64,000 nucleotides of DNA from Gliomastix tumulicola (Eukaryota; Ascomycota; Sordariomycetes; Hypocreales; Bionectriaceae), in contig BCHX01000006.1 of the NCBI GenBank assembly GCA_001599755.1, forward strand, positions 1,723,336 through 1,787,335, in the 5' to 3' direction. The notes below the pieces were generated by a model. It saw nothing but the letters and a program-made list of their open reading frames with translations. It was not told the origin of the DNA and did not search any database. This document shows, in pieces, positions 10,951 to 23,400 of the stretch. The translations under genes were made by a program, and so were the position numbers. Every line of letters starts with the position of its first letter. The first letter of the stretch is position 1.

Positions 10951-13499
10951 ATGTTCACCACATTTCACGGCACTCTGGGCCAGGTGGCTGGTGATGGGGA
11001 GAAGTCAAAGGCAAATCGACCAAGGAGAAGTCAGGTCCGTCGGGCATGTGATTGGTGCAAGTTGATGCGAATCAAGTGCGATACACGTCGTCCTTGCTCC
11101 AACTGCAGGCATGCCGATCGGGATTGCGCCACTAGCGGAGAGAACCAGTTCCGGAGCATGGCTGAGGCGGTTGAGTAAGTGGAAATTCGCTCTTAATTTC
11201 AAGCCCTAAACAACATGTAAATACTGACCCATTGGCCAACAGGGAAGTGAAGAGACTCCGCACAAAGCTACGAGAGCTGGAAAGCCAACAGTCTCCACAG
11301 ACTCCCACCGCAACCAACTCGGCATCAACAGAAACGAAGCTGCAGGGACAGGGGACGGCACAGGCTTCGACTCAAGCACAGGCACAGAAGCCACAGCAAC
11401 CGCAGCAACAGACCAGCAGTGGCAAGAGGCACGATCATGGGACGAATAATGGGAACTGGATCAAGAGCTCCTCAGGACCGACGCCGGCCGATATGTCCAG
11501 GCTGAGGGCACCGTCACACTCCTCACGCAACGGTCTCGCTGTTGGGTCCGTCTTCTATGGAGTGACTTCACTGCCATACTATCTCACGAGGCTGAGCCAG
11601 TTCGTGAGGTCGAACCGCTATGCGCAGCAGCTCGACATCGATTTCGACTTAGGCATTCGAAGCCCGAATTCCCCGGCGCTCCGTGGCGAGGATCCATTCT
11701 TATTCCAGGACCAAGAGTCTCACTTCCTCGACATCTTCTGGCAGACATTCTACTTCAGCTACCCGATATTCAACGAGGGTCAAATCAGAGGCCATTTCCG
11801 ATCCTTGTGGTCCAACGTTGAGCCTGGGGCTCTTCGCGAGGGTTCGCCACTAATCGACATTGTGCTGGCCCTTTGCATCCAACATGGCAACGGCCTCATG
11901 CCGCGCCGTAACATGTATCCCGTCATGGGATCCCGGATGGGCTCCATCAGCAGCAGCAGTCCCGGCAGCAGTACCGATCCTACTTCATCACTAGCTGGCT
12001 TCCAATACTACCAGCGCTGCCAGGACGCCCTCGACCAGGCCATCGAGACACCATCAATCACGACCGTGCAGGCTTACATCCTCAGCATCGTCTATCTTTA
12101 CCAGGCGGGGCTTCTGAATAGGGCACAGGTCGTGTCAGGAAAGGCCATCATGGTGGCCATGATGCTGAGGCTACAGGATGAGCCGCTGGCGAGTGACCCG
12201 GAGCCCCTCAAGGAGATTGCCCGACGCACTTGGTGGAGCTTGTACACTGTCGATGCCATGCTCTCCGTGGAGATCGGCCGACCGCCTATGATCAGCCCAT
12301 CGCACTCAACCTGTTCTCCTCCCTCCGACTCGGACGATGTTGCCCAGTGGTTCAGCCCCCACTACTCGTACGATCCCAGCTGCGCCACCTGGCTCGGCTT
12401 CCAAACCCAGACGCTGCGCTTGCTCGACGCAGTGACTGACGTCAGAAATGTGCTTTGCGCCAAGTACGACTCTCTTGTTGGCGACACTGGGTTCGAAGTC
12501 TTCACCAACAATCCCAGCGCCCGCGAGGAGTGCGCTCAACTCTTGCACGATCAAATGAAGCAGCTCGGCGCGTGGGCAAAGCAGGTGCCGGCCAAGTTCC
12601 AGGTGTCTCGCAGAGATGATGGTCAGCCTTTCTCAACAGACCTCTCCATGCTTGACTTCAACCCGACGGTTCTACTCCAGAACCAGCGCCAGCGACTCCT
12701 CCTCGAGCTACAGTACCACCAGTACTGCATCAATCTTTGCCAGTTGTTTATCTGCTTTGGCAAGACAGGGGACATGCAAACCCCCATGGCCGACAACAGA
12801 GCCTCGGCAGCCCTGTCCCATGCTATGACCTTCACCGGTATTGCTCATCAGGCCTTGACTTCGTCCGAGGCAATCAATGGTGCTTACCAGGTCTTCCGAT
12901 GGCAAAAGAACGCCGTGTTTACTATGATTGGCTACTCATATACCTACCCTGTCGGTGGTTTGCTCGGCTCAGTCCGCACATACATCGATACTGGTATCGC
13001 TGTCATGGACATGTACCGGGATATTCTTCCCGAGGCTGGCCCTGTCGTCAACATGGCGCGCACCTTGGCCGACGATGTCAATGGCTTGGTGAATGGCTTC
13101 CACGCGGGCAACTATGGCAGATCTCTGTCTGTGTCAACAATCCCAGCGCCGCCCCCGCTGAGCCACACGGCATCGTATGCCAGCCACTCAACAGCTTCAT
13201 CAGGTACACCCATGGCCACACCCATGGCTTCTACCCCGATGACGCTGCAGGCTTCGTCAACTACTATCATGTCGGCAGGCCCTGGGCCTATGCTGTGCGA
13301 AGACAACTACCAGAAGCAAGAGTTCGGTCCGCTTCTGATCAACGACAGCCTGCTTGATATGGACTTTCTCCATGGAATGGTGGGAGGAAACGGTCCAGGA
13401 GTCCCCGAGGAGCGCCCGACTTCCGACTCCATGGACATGCTCTGGGCGATGGACTTCACTGGAGGTGCCGGCAGCATGGACCCGTGGGGTGGACTCTAG
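10951..13499 (+). CDS. Zn(II)2Cys6 transcription factor with fungal_trans domain
   Basis: Fungal-specific regulator of 826 aa. Exons are 10951-11174 and 11243-13499; the 68-nt intron has donor GTAAGT and acceptor AACAG. The binuclear zinc cluster occupies residues 33-59 (C33, C36, C43, C49, C52, C59; spacing 2-6-5-2-6), followed by a short coiled-coil-like segment (EVKRLRTKLRELE) and a Gln-rich linker. The fungal_trans region contains FWQTFYFSYPIF, YQRCQDALDQAIE, LSIVYLYQAGLLNRA and RRTWWSLYTVDAMLSVEIGRPP. The C-terminal part is Ser/Thr/Met-rich and ends in an acidic DMDFLHGM / DMLWAMDF activation-like segment. The overall layout resembles sugar-utilisation regulators, but I cannot assign an ortholog. 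It faces the amidohydrolase gene, and the 5-kb upstream gap suggests complex control. Confidence 0.88.
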
Positions 13500-14585
13500 G
13501 GGATGGTGGTGTTCGTCGCGACGGAAACGTGCAACAGGAGTTTTGTCACTGCTAGCGCTTGCTAGTAGGTGGGAGTAAGGGACTGCAACACAGCTGGTTG
13601 TTTTTATTGCATTTTCATGATTTGGAAGGGGGCGGCAACTTGACATTTGGTAAGCACACTTTCGGCCGGCTTTTTGTTTATTTCCCGGAGACTTGGATGC
13701 TCATGGATATGAGACTGGGCGGCGAAACAATGACCTATCTCGATACCAGCACTTATCACGGATGCCTTTGTTTCTTGTTTTGTCTTACTTGCTTTTTTTC
13801 TTCTTTGGCTTCTTTCTTTTGTCGAATGTTCTCATCTCCCTTTTTCCTTGTTCGAATTTTCTTGTTCACGAATTACGAAGGGCACATACGGGCGGCATTT
13901 TACGAGGAGCGGGAGGCTATTTGTTCTACCATGTTTTGATGCTTGAAGCACTGCCTAGCTTAACACACCCTCCCTTTGCGGAGAGAGAAATTATAAATTT
14001 CACATAAAAAAAAACAAGGAAAATTCAAATTCAGCTATCACCTTCCATGTCCGGTGCCTAGTTGTTCTTCTAAGATGGAACGAGCTAAACGAGTGCGTGC
14101 ACTGCACAATGATGACTCGCTGACAGGAGGTGTACATCTCCGCCAGCCAAACCGCTCCGAAGGATCAGTCCCTCCGGCGGTCAACTGATGACGCTCGGGG
14201 CGGAATTAATCAGCACGGTTGAACACAATCCGATCCTCGGGGATCTCTCAGTACGATTCGTGTGGTTGATGAGGCCACTTTCACAATCCATCCACGGCCA
14301 GTGGCACGCGACTTGGCCGATTAATTGGATGTCAAAGTTCTTGGGAGTTCAAGCCAAAGACGAATTAACAGGAGCTAGCTCGGCCTGTTCCGAGTCAATG
14401 CCGATTTGTGAATCCAGAGCCGGGAGCTAACTTGACAGGGTTTAGCAGAGCACAAAAGTGCGAGACTAGGGAAAATAGTGCCGGCCCTCAACTAAAATCA
14501 TTCGACGACATCGCGAAGAGCACATGGGGCTGGCGCGCCGGTGCGGACATGTATATTTTCTATTGGTCTTTTATCCTATGCCTAC
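13500..14585. other. Convergent 3' region (Zn2Cys6 gene / amidohydrolase)
   Basis: About 1.1 kb between two stop codons. The left part is T-rich with runs such as CTTGCTTTTTTTCTTC and an A-run near 14005, consistent with a 3' UTR. The right part (14040-14580) shows no coding signal. Confidence 0.5.
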
Positions 14586-15644
14586 CTACTCCTTGACATA
14601 CTCCTTGAGGCGAGGGAACAGCTTGAGCGCAGCGCCGTTGTTGACCGACGAGACGAAGGAAGCGTTGGTCGCACTGTACTCGTCCAGCAGCTTGTCGAAC
14701 AGCTGGATGGAGCCCCTGGGCGCGTACGGGAAGTCGCTCCCGTAGAAGATGTGATCGGGCTTGGCGAACTCGCTGAGCAGCTGCAGCTGGACGGCCGAGG
14801 TGGACAGCGCGGTGTCGAAGTAGAAGGTCCTGGCGTCCTCCATGAACTCGCGCGTGATCTCGTCGGGCGTCTTGCCCGGGTTCTCGGTCGCGTTGGAGGG
14901 CAGGTAGGGCAGCATGGCGGCGGGCCGGAGCGCGAGGTAGGGGAGGGTGCCGCCGCCGTGGGAGAGGATGATCTTGACGCTCCGGTGGCTGCGGACGGTG
15001 CCCGAGGTGATGAGGTCGCAGGCGGTGCGCGTCGTCTCGTGCGGGTAGTCGATCATGGGCTGGGGCAGCTTCGCGTTGACGAGGCCCTTGTGCGAGGCCG
15101 ACGTCGGGTGGATGAGGACGACGGCCGCGCGCGCCTCGAGCAGGTCCCACGTGGACTTGAAGTCCGGGTGGCCCAGGTACTTGTTCTCGGCGCCGTAGCG
15201 CGTGTAGAGGATGATGCCGTCGGCCTTGAGGACGTCGAGCGCGTGGACAATCTCCGCGTTGGCGGCCTCGGCGTCGAGAAGGGACGGGACCGTCGCGAAG
15301 AAGCCGTAGCGCTGGGGCTCCTGCGCGCGCACCTCGGCGGCGAATTCGTTGGACTGGCGGGAGAGGGCGTGCTGCTGGGGACCCTGGGGCACAATCTCGG
15401 CGCCGGGAGCCGTGATGGTCAGGAACGAGAAGGCGATGTTCTCCTCCTCGTTGAAGGTGAGGTCTGTCTCTACAGACCACTGGGGGATGCCCCAGCCGGA
15501 CGGGTCACCGCCGTTTTCCCTGATAGCTGAGCTAATGTTAGCAGAGATTCAAGGGGCAGAGAGGGAGACAAGGGCAAGAGGTGAGCTACCATCAGCATAG
15601 AAAGAGGGGACATAGTGATGGTGGACGTCAATGCGTTGAGCCAT
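14586..15644 (-). CDS. Amidohydrolase-2 family decarboxylase, 6-methylsalicylate-decarboxylase-like
   Basis: Metal-dependent (beta/alpha)8 decarboxylase of the ACMSD / gamma-resorcylate decarboxylase group; 331 aa. Exons are 15644-15590 and 15526-14586; the 63-nt intron has donor GTAGCT and acceptor CTCAG. Exon 1 gives MAQRIDVHHHYVPSFYAD with the HxH metal ligands at residues 8-10. Later motifs are FFATVPSLLD, LYTRYG, VVLIHPTSASH (His ligand), PQPMIDYPHETTR, KIILSHGGGTLPY, and FYGSDFPYAP with the catalytic/metal Asp. The combination most resembles fungal 6-methylsalicylate decarboxylases of the patulin/terreic-acid type, which form m-cresol, but no polyketide synthase is present nearby, so the substrate stays open. 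The start is fixed by the HxH motif, which only appears when the small first exon is included. Confidence 0.85.
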
Positions 15645-17167
15645 TGCGAGCGATGATTCAAAGACTGCTGGAGCTGCGAGGAGACTGGATGCGATCAGGG
15701 AGCTTGTGATAGAGCTGGGATACATGGTGGGCAGCTCGGTACGCGGACAGATGACGGGTAAGCTGCTTCATATAGGCGGACGACACAATAGTTTATAATC
15801 AGCCCTCTGGATGAGGAGTTCGGCCATTGAACAAGTCGCGAAGCCGCCGAGCAGGCCGAAGTGCCCGAAGATACCGGCGCATTGCTTGCTGGATAGCTCC
15901 TGGGTTCCACGAGCGTGCGTGATTATTGCATGCAGGGAGCTCTGGAAGGCCTCAAAGACCAAGACCCAGCATAGAGGAGGTCAGATATCACATTTGGGCT
16001 GCGCTCGTAAACGCAGGCTTTGTTCGTGGGACGCAAAGTGCGAAGCGATGTTGGTGTAACTACTACTCAACACGGCCGTAATATAAGGATGCCATCGCAG
16101 AGCCGTTATCAAGATTTTCAGCTATCGAGCACCTGCCAACTGATGCAACATCAGAGGGTGTGACTAGGGGGGGTCCAAAAAGGTCCTGCACGCAACCCAT
16201 CGCAACAGCCGAGAGCAGCAAAGGAACGTATAATATCGAAGCGGCCAGACCAGATCTGTGCTAGTCGCCCGCCAAGCCAGCATGCCAACAGCCGAGACTT
16301 CCACAATCTTCGCCTCTCTTTTCCCTTTCTTTGCTGAAGCGCCCTCGCTTCGGGGAAGTAGAGAGGGGACCCTCCCCGGGGGCACAGTGAGCAGCGGCCC
16401 CGAGAGAGGGGTTAAGGATCGAGGCGAAGGAGCGGGGTGCAGCCGTTGGGCGAACTTTGACGGGTTTTGCCAAATCTGTATGCGCAGCAGCAGGTTTGCG
16501 GCAGTTGAGGAGAAGGGTTTCGGCACCGGTATTTGTGCGAGTTCAGAGAACGAAAGTGCCTTTGTTGGTGCGGGATCAGAGCGGACAGGTTTGTCGTTTC
16601 GAGAACAAGAGCACCGAGGAGCGCTGTTTGTAAGATCCGTTACGGCCGAGAATATCTCAAGGCACGGAAAGACCTAGCAGTACAAGACTGACCACATATA
16701 AACCTGGTTAAAGGGTCATCATGTCGGTTGATGACCTGGTTGTGAATCGCGGAATATGTCCAGGGTAGCAATTCCCGATGAAGACGGAAGAGCGGCCTCG
16801 GGAATTGCCCCATGCCGTACTCCGTAAATATCAGTGCCTATCTATGACCTCAGGTACGATTCGACTACTAGAAAATGGGAAGTGATGCTATGGCCTGGCT
16901 TTTCTGGCTGTTGAATTTTACGGAGTACGTCATTTGTATTTATGATGTCGCGTGTTAGGGTGACATGTAGTGGCTTATGGGCTGCTGCCCGATTCTAGCC
17001 ACATCCAACGTCAAATAACGCTAGTCAGCCGCCCGCCATCGAAAATCATCCCAATTCCGGTCGTCTTGAAATTCTGGTCTTTGCACATCTCCCGCCACCA
17101 CTCCCACTCCTCGTCTTCTCCCTCACCGATTTTCGAAATTGGATGAACCTGATACGGCGCTCTGAAA
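15645..17167. other. Divergent intergenic region (amidohydrolase / WDR70-like)
   Basis: 1.5 kb between divergent start codons with no supported gene. It holds the 12-bp inverted repeat pair at 16817-16928. Other open frames are short and overlapping. The CCCGCCACCACTCCCACTCC stretch just before 17168 is the likely leader of the WD40 gene. Confidence 0.5.
16817..16928. repeat. Small element bounded by 12-bp perfect inverted repeats
   Basis: GTACTCCGTAAA at 16817-16828 is matched by its exact reverse complement TTTACGGAGTAC at 16917-16928, enclosing 88 bp. No clear target-site duplication flanks it. It could be a MITE-like relic, or simply two copies of the TACGGAGTA-type motif in opposite orientation. 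Confidence 0.5.
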
Positions 17168-18904
17168 ATGAGCGACGACAGCGACATCGAGGTCGAGGGC
17201 CCCGATCTGGCCGAGGATGATCCCTTGAGATCCTTCCTACCGACATCATTCGGAAAGAAAGCGAGGGAAACCGACTATGCCGCCCAGTTCGAGCGCAGTC
17301 GCAGGCCAGTCTTCAAAGAGGGCGCAGACGACAAGTCCGCAAAGAAGGAAAAGAAGGGAAGCGATAGCGACGACGACGGCGACAGCGATGACGACAGTGA
17401 TGACTCCGATGAGTCCGACGACGAAGACAAATATCCCGTATCCCACGAGCTCGTGCTGAAAACGCATGAGCGCAGCATCACATCAGTGTCCCTGGACCCC
17501 GCCGGCGGGAGATTGGCTACGTCCTCTCTGGATGGCAAGGTCAATCTCCACGACTTTGCGTCGATGACACCGAGCACGCTGCGAGCCTTCCGAAGCGTCG
17601 ATCCGTTCGCCGCGAAACCGGCGGCCATGCAGGAATCGCACGCTGTCCAGCACGTGCAGTTCAGTCCCCTAGGTGGAGGTGTCTTCCTATGTATATCTGC
17701 GCACCCGCAGGCAAGGATTATTTCGCGTGACGGCGACGTCGTCACCGAGTTCGTCAAAGGCGACATGTATCTCAGGGACATGCACAATACGAAAGGCCAC
17801 ATCTCCGAGATCACGACAGGCACCTGGCATCCGAGCGACAAGAACACCTGCGTCACGGCCGGGACCGACAGTACGCTGAGGATATGGGATATCAACAATA
17901 AGCGCTCCCAAAAGGAGGTCGTCGTCTTCAAGTCCAAGGCCGCAGGCTCGGCAGGACGCACAAAGGTGACGGCGGTGGCATGGAGCCACTCCGCCCAGGC
18001 GGGTAACGTCCTCGTCGGGGCCGCTCTGGATGGCTCACTCCTCATGTACACGGGCAACGGGCCCTTCACGCGCCCTGCAGGCGAGATTCGCGACGCCCAC
18101 AAACCCCAGACCTGGACTGGAGGCATCGACATCTCGTCGGATGGGCGCATGGTTGTCACTCGAGGCGACGATGACACTATCAAGCTGTGGGATACACGCA
18201 AGTTCACCAAGCCCCTCATCAGTGTTGCGCATCCTTCCACCTCCGATCGTTATCCGACATCTAATATCCGCTACGCGCCCAACTCTACCAATATTATCAC
18301 GGGGTCTGCGACGGGCCACCTTCACATCTTGAACCCGGGCAATCTACAGACTGAGCTTGTCGCACCAATCACACCGGGATCACCCCTCATCACAGTGGAC
18401 TGGCACCCCAAGATCAACCAGGTCATCACGGGTTCCGCCAACGGCGAGACCCATGTGCTATACAATCCCGATAAATCAACGCGGGGAGCTGTCGAAGTCA
18501 TGCTGCGCGCGCCGAAGAAGCGCCACATCGACGACAACCCGGCGCTCACCATGGACCAGACTGTCGGCATTTCGGGCGACTCGATCGTGACGCCCGGCGC
18601 CCTGCACTCTAGGAACAAGGCGGGTGTAACAGCGTCAGGCCGTTCCAAGGACCCCCGGCGGCCGGACAAGCCATTCCAGAGCCCGTTCGAGAAGTCGCAG
18701 CCCGACGAGAAGCATATTGCGGAGAACATCCCATTGGCGCGCATGCTTCACGAGGATCCGCGCGAGGCGCTGTTGAAGTATGCTGATAAGGCGCAAAAAG
18801 ACCCCATGTTCACCAAGGCGTGGAGCCAGACGCAACCGAAGACCCAGTATGCGGATGTTAGTGATGAGGAAGAAGGGCCAGAGAAGAAAAGGGCGAAGAG
18901 ATGA
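17168..18904 (+). CDS. WD40-repeat protein, WDR70 family
   Basis: Intron-less, 578-aa WD40 protein. The N-terminus is acidic (MSDDSDIEVEGPDLAEDDP and a long Asp/Ser tract). The WD repeats follow from about residue 90: SHELVLKTHERSITSVSLDP, GHISEITTGTWHPSDKNTC with LRIWDINNK, VTRGDDDTIKLWDTRKF, and others. The phrase VKGDMYLRDMHNTKGHI and the C-terminal stretch after the propeller (DPRRPDKPFQSPFEKSQPDE, then a Lys/Arg-rich end) are characteristic of WDR70/GAD-1. Animal WDR70 is linked to a CRL4 ubiquitin ligase and H2B mono-ubiquitination at DNA breaks; a similar nuclear role here is inference. Confidence 0.87.
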   Translation: MSDDSDIEVEGPDLAEDDPLRSFLPTSFGKKARETDYAAQFERSRRPVFKEGADDKSAKKEKKGSDSDDDGDSDDDSDDSDESDDEDKYPVSHELVLKTHERSITSVSLDPAGGRLATSSLDGKVNLHDFASMTPSTLRAFRSVDPFAAKPAAMQESHAVQHVQFSPLGGGVFLCISAHPQARIISRDGDVVTEFVKGDMYLRDMHNTKGHISEITTGTWHPSDKNTCVTAGTDSTLRIWDINNKRSQKEVVVFKSKAAGSAGRTKVTAVAWSHSAQAGNVLVGAALDGSLLMYTGNGPFTRPAGEIRDAHKPQTWTGGIDISSDGRMVVTRGDDDTIKLWDTRKFTKPLISVAHPSTSDRYPTSNIRYAPNSTNIITGSATGHLHILNPGNLQTELVAPITPGSPLITVDWHPKINQVITGSANGETHVLYNPDKSTRGAVEVMLRAPKKRHIDDNPALTMDQTVGISGDSIVTPGALHSRNKAGVTASGRSKDPRRPDKPFQSPFEKSQPDEKHIAENIPLARMLHEDPREALLKYADKAQKDPMFTKAWSQTQPKTQYADVSDEEEGPEKKRAKR

Positions 18905-20070
18905 GGTTGCGTCTCTTGTGCATCAAGGAACATCTTGGAATTGATACCCGGCCTGGTATGAGATATGGATTACAGGGCGACCTTATACCCTGAGAACCAT
19001 GATTGGTACTGGTAATATGTATTATGCATGTAGTACATATCCCACGCCAGCTAGAAGTGACGCCGAGGCCTTGACGAGCTTGAGCTCCAGGTACCTAACA
19101 GCGCGACGCGTCCAGTAAGTACCGGTACCGCATGCGTCGAGATTCAGACGCTGTGGGTCGCGTACCAACACAAAGCGCACACGTCCCTATGATAGCCCAA
19201 TCAGAACGCAGATAATCACGTGTAGACCCCACCAGATGCCTTACATAATCCCCCAACGGGGCATGGTCGCCTTGCCATCGGTCTTGCTTTTTCGCAGGGG
19301 GCGTGCTCAAAAATACTGTGGGCGCCCGTCTCATCACAGCACCCACGGTCACGGCGAATCTTGTCAGTTGTGTCTTCACCACTCCCCATCACCAAGGCAA
19401 GTCCGGTGAAGCGCGCGCGCATCCGAAAAATCGCCTGGTCCCCTCTCAAACCATCCGCAGCCATCTCCAAGCCTCGCCAACTTGGTGTTCCACTCGATTT
19501 GTACACCTCCCCTGCCTGCGACGCCATTCCCAACTCGCCGCATCGCCAAATCGACTCTTTTTGCACCTCCCTGGCTCCCCGAACCCCCACGTCTTTGCAT
19601 ACACGGGCAATAGGCAAGCTTACCTTCGCTTTCGCCCATCGCCATCGAGCCCCGTGTTACCCCCAAGCACGGCCCGTCGATATTCTGCCTGCCGACAGCC
19701 CAAAAAAAAAAGAGAAAAGATACTGCAGGCATCTGCATGCGCCATTCGACGTGTTCCCTCCCTTTTTTTCCCATCGTCAACCCCATTGTTTCCCTTCGTT
19801 TAGTCGCGCGCCCCGACGCGAATTTTTGGTGTTGTTGACTTTCTTTTTTTTCCGCTTCCCACCCATCGCATACCTCGACGCTCCAGAAGACTCGCCCCGA
19901 GCATCGAGACGATTCCCAAGACACAAAAACTCGACATCATTCCGTGCTAGTCCATTGAGCTTGATTGCCTGCCGTCCCTTCCCGATATGCGCTGTCGATA
20001 GTCGCAACACGTTGGAGAATTCGACGAGGCTACTGGCTGTCTACCGTCACCACCCGTACCATCAACCACC
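18905..20070. other. Intergenic region and long 5' leader of the Snf2/Sth1 gene
   Basis: 1.17 kb without a supported gene. The right half (19380-20070) is C/T-rich with T-runs and an A-run at 19691-19700, as expected for a long fungal 5' UTR. The 293-codon plus-strand open frame at 19361-20242 was judged spurious because it overlaps the first exon of the remodeller in another frame and lacks any domain. Confidence 0.5.
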
Positions 20071-20398
20071 ATGGCCTCAGTACAAGCACCTCCGGCGGTC
20101 CAGCACCCCGGCGCGCCCATGCCGGCAGGTGCGACAAAGCAGCAAGCGGAGGAAGTCTTCAAGGTACGTAGCTTGCAAAGCGCCCCATCCCCATCACGTG
20201 CTGGGGGAACATGGCGCATATCCATTGCTCATCGATGGCTGACCTCTTTTGTAGAAATTGAAGCAGATGAAGGAGCAGGGCGTGTCGCCCACGGATCCTG
20301 AGTACATGAAAGCACATCAATTCCTGTTCAACTTCCAGCAGCAGCACGCGATCAGGAGGAACCAGCAACAGTATATGGCCCACCAACATCAACAACAA

Positions 20399-20433
<35 letters not shown>

Positions 20434-23400
20434 CAACGCCCCGAGCGCGAATGGAGCTGTTAATGGCACTCCGAACCGCCCACAGCAGGGCACACCTCAA
20501 ATGAACCACGCTCCTGCACCGACAAATGCGCCCAACCAGAACGCCGCGCCGGCAGCGAATGCGCCGTCCAACAGCCACTTCAGCCCCCAGCAGCTCGCGT
20601 TGCTAAGACAGCAAATCCAGGCCTTCAAGCTGCTGGGTAAGAATGCTGGCATTTCGGTTCAGCTCCAGCAGGCCATCTTCAACCAGCGACAGAAGCGCCA
20701 GGCTGCACCGGCCGAGTCATCGACGTTGACACCTGCCAAACAGGCCCAGCAAGGCCAAGACGAGGGCAAGGGCTCGCAGACCGCGACAACATCAGCGGCT
20801 GAGGATACATCGCCCAAGACGCCTACATTCAAGACCGTCAAGTCGCCTTACGGCAACCTGATCCAGCCTGCTATCAAATACTTCGACCATAGCCAGCGTC
20901 GGAACCGATGGTTCATTCCTGGAGTGCTGCCCACGGGCATCGACTTCGATCATGTGCGATACGAGAGGGAGGTGATTGTTTTCAATCGTATGAGCCAGCG
21001 CTATTCCGAACTCAAGAACCTCCCAGCCAACATGGCGCATTGGGATGCCACAAAGGAGAACCTCGAAGCCGACGATAGTCTGAAGAGGAAGGCGATCATT
21101 GAGATGAAGAGCCTGGGTTTATATGCGAAGCAACGTGCACTGCGCGAAAAGATCGGGCGGCAGATGCTCCACTATGATAACCTGGCTATGACGACGAACC
21201 GTGCAAACTACCGCCGCATGAAGAAGCAGAGTGTTCGGGAAGCCCGCATCACCGAGAAGCTCGAGAAGCAGCAGCGGGATGCGCGCGAGAACCGCGAGAA
21301 GAAGAAACACACCGACTTCCTGCACGCCATCACCAACCACAGGGCAGAGATTCAAGACTCTGCTCAGGCTCAGAAGAACAAGTTACACAAGCTCAGCCGT
21401 CTCATGTTCGCGCAGCACTTCAACATTGAAAAGGAAGAGCAGAAGCGTATCGAGCGTACGGCCAAGCAGCGTCTGCAGGCTCTCAAGGCCGACGATGAGG
21501 AGGCATACCTCAAGCTGCTCGACCAAGCCAAGGATACTCGTATCACACATCTTCTCAGGCAGACCGATGGTTTCTTGCACCAGCTTGCATCATCTGTCAA
21601 GTCCCAACAGCGCCAGGCGGCCGAGAGGTATGGCGATGGCACGGAAGAGCTGCCCGAGGAGGAGAGCGACTTGGAGGAAGAAGACACTGCCAGGAAGACG
21701 ATCGACTACTACGCTGTTGCGCACAGAGTACGAGAAGAGGTCAAGGAGCAGGCTAACATCCTCGTCGGTGGTACTCTCAAGGAGTACCAGGTCAAGGGCC
21801 TTCAATGGATGTTGTCGCTCTACAACAACAACCTCAATGGTATTCTTGCCGATGAGATGGGTCTCGGCAAGACCATCCAAACGATCAGTCTCATCACCTA
21901 CCTCATCGAACGAAAGCAGCAGAGCGGCCCCTATTTGGTCATTGTGCCTCTCAGTACGCTGACGAACTGGAACCTCGAGTTTGAGAAGTGGGCACCGTCT
22001 GTGTCTCGCGTGGTCTACAAGGGACCGCCCAACGCTCGTAAAACCCAGCAGGAGAAGATTCGTCAGGGTCGATTCCAGGTTCTCCTCACCACCTACGAGT
22101 ACATCATCAAGGACCGTCCCATTCTGAGCAAGATCAAGTGGTTCCACATGATCATTGACGAGGGTCACCGCATGAAGAATACCAACTCGAAGCTTAGCGC
22201 CACCATCTCACAGTACTACTCGACACGCTTCCGGCTTATTCTCACGGGTACGCCGTTACAGAACAACCTGTCTGAACTGTGGGCTATGCTCAATTTCGTA
22301 TTGCCCAACATCTTCAAGTCGGTCAAGACCTTCGACGAGTGGTTCAACACGCCCTTCGCAAATACGGGCGGCCAGGATAAGATGGAGCTCAACGAAGAAG
22401 AACAGATTCTCGTTATTCGTCGTCTGCACAAGGTCTTGCGACCTTTCTTGCTCCGTCGTCTGAAGAAGGATGTCGAGAAGGATCTTCCCGACAAGACTGA
22501 AAAGGTCATCAAGTGCAAGTTCTCCGCTCTGCAGTCGAAGCTCTACAAGCAGATGGTCACGCACAACAGACTTGTCGTTAGTGACGGCAAGGGTGGCAAG
22601 ACCAGTGCTCGTGGTCTGAGCAACATGATCATGCAGCTCCGAAAGCTGTGCAACCACCCCTTCGTGTTCGATGAGGTGGAGAACGTCATGAACCCCCTGA
22701 GCATCAGCAACGATCTTCTTTGGCGGACGGCAGGAAAGTTCGAGCTTCTCGACCGAATCCTGCCGAAATACCAGGCTACCGGTCACAGAGTCTTGATGTT
22801 CTTCCAGATGACAGCCATTATGGACATCATGGAAGACTACCTGCGATTCAGGAAGTTCGAGTTCCTTCGTCTGGATGGTACGACCAAGTCTGACGAGCGA
22901 TCTGATCTCCTGCGAGAGTTCAACGCGCCCAACTCCAAGTACTTCATGTTCCTTCTCTCCACCCGTGCCGGCGGTCTAGGTCTCAACCTTCAGACGGCCG
23001 ACACGGTCATTATCTACGATTCGGATTGGAATCCCCACCAGGATTTGCAGGCGCAGGATCGTGCGCATCGTATTGGTCAGAAGAATGAGGTCAGAATTAT
23101 TCGTCTGATCAGTTCGAATTCCGTGGAGGAGAAGATTCTCGAGCGTGCTCGGTTCAAGCTCGACCTGGACGGCAAGGTTATCCAGGCTGGTCGTTTCGAT
23201 AACAAGTCCTCCGAAACCGACCGTGACGCCATGCTTCGTACGCTGCTCGAAACGGCTGACATGGCCGAGTCGGGCGAGCAGGACGACATGGAGGATGAGG
23301 AGTTGAACATGATGCTTGCCCGAAGTGACGATGAGATCACAGTTTTCCAGAAGATGGACGAGGAGCGAGCACGCGACCCGATCTACGGCACCAAGTCGGG

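Noticed and set aside
14541..15530. 329-codon plus-strand open frame
   Set aside because: Antisense shadow of the amidohydrolase gene with no recognisable domain.
19361..20242. 293-codon plus-strand open frame before the remodeller
   Set aside because: Pro/Arg/Ser/His-rich, no domain, overlaps the true first exon in another frame and lies in a C/T-rich 5' leader.
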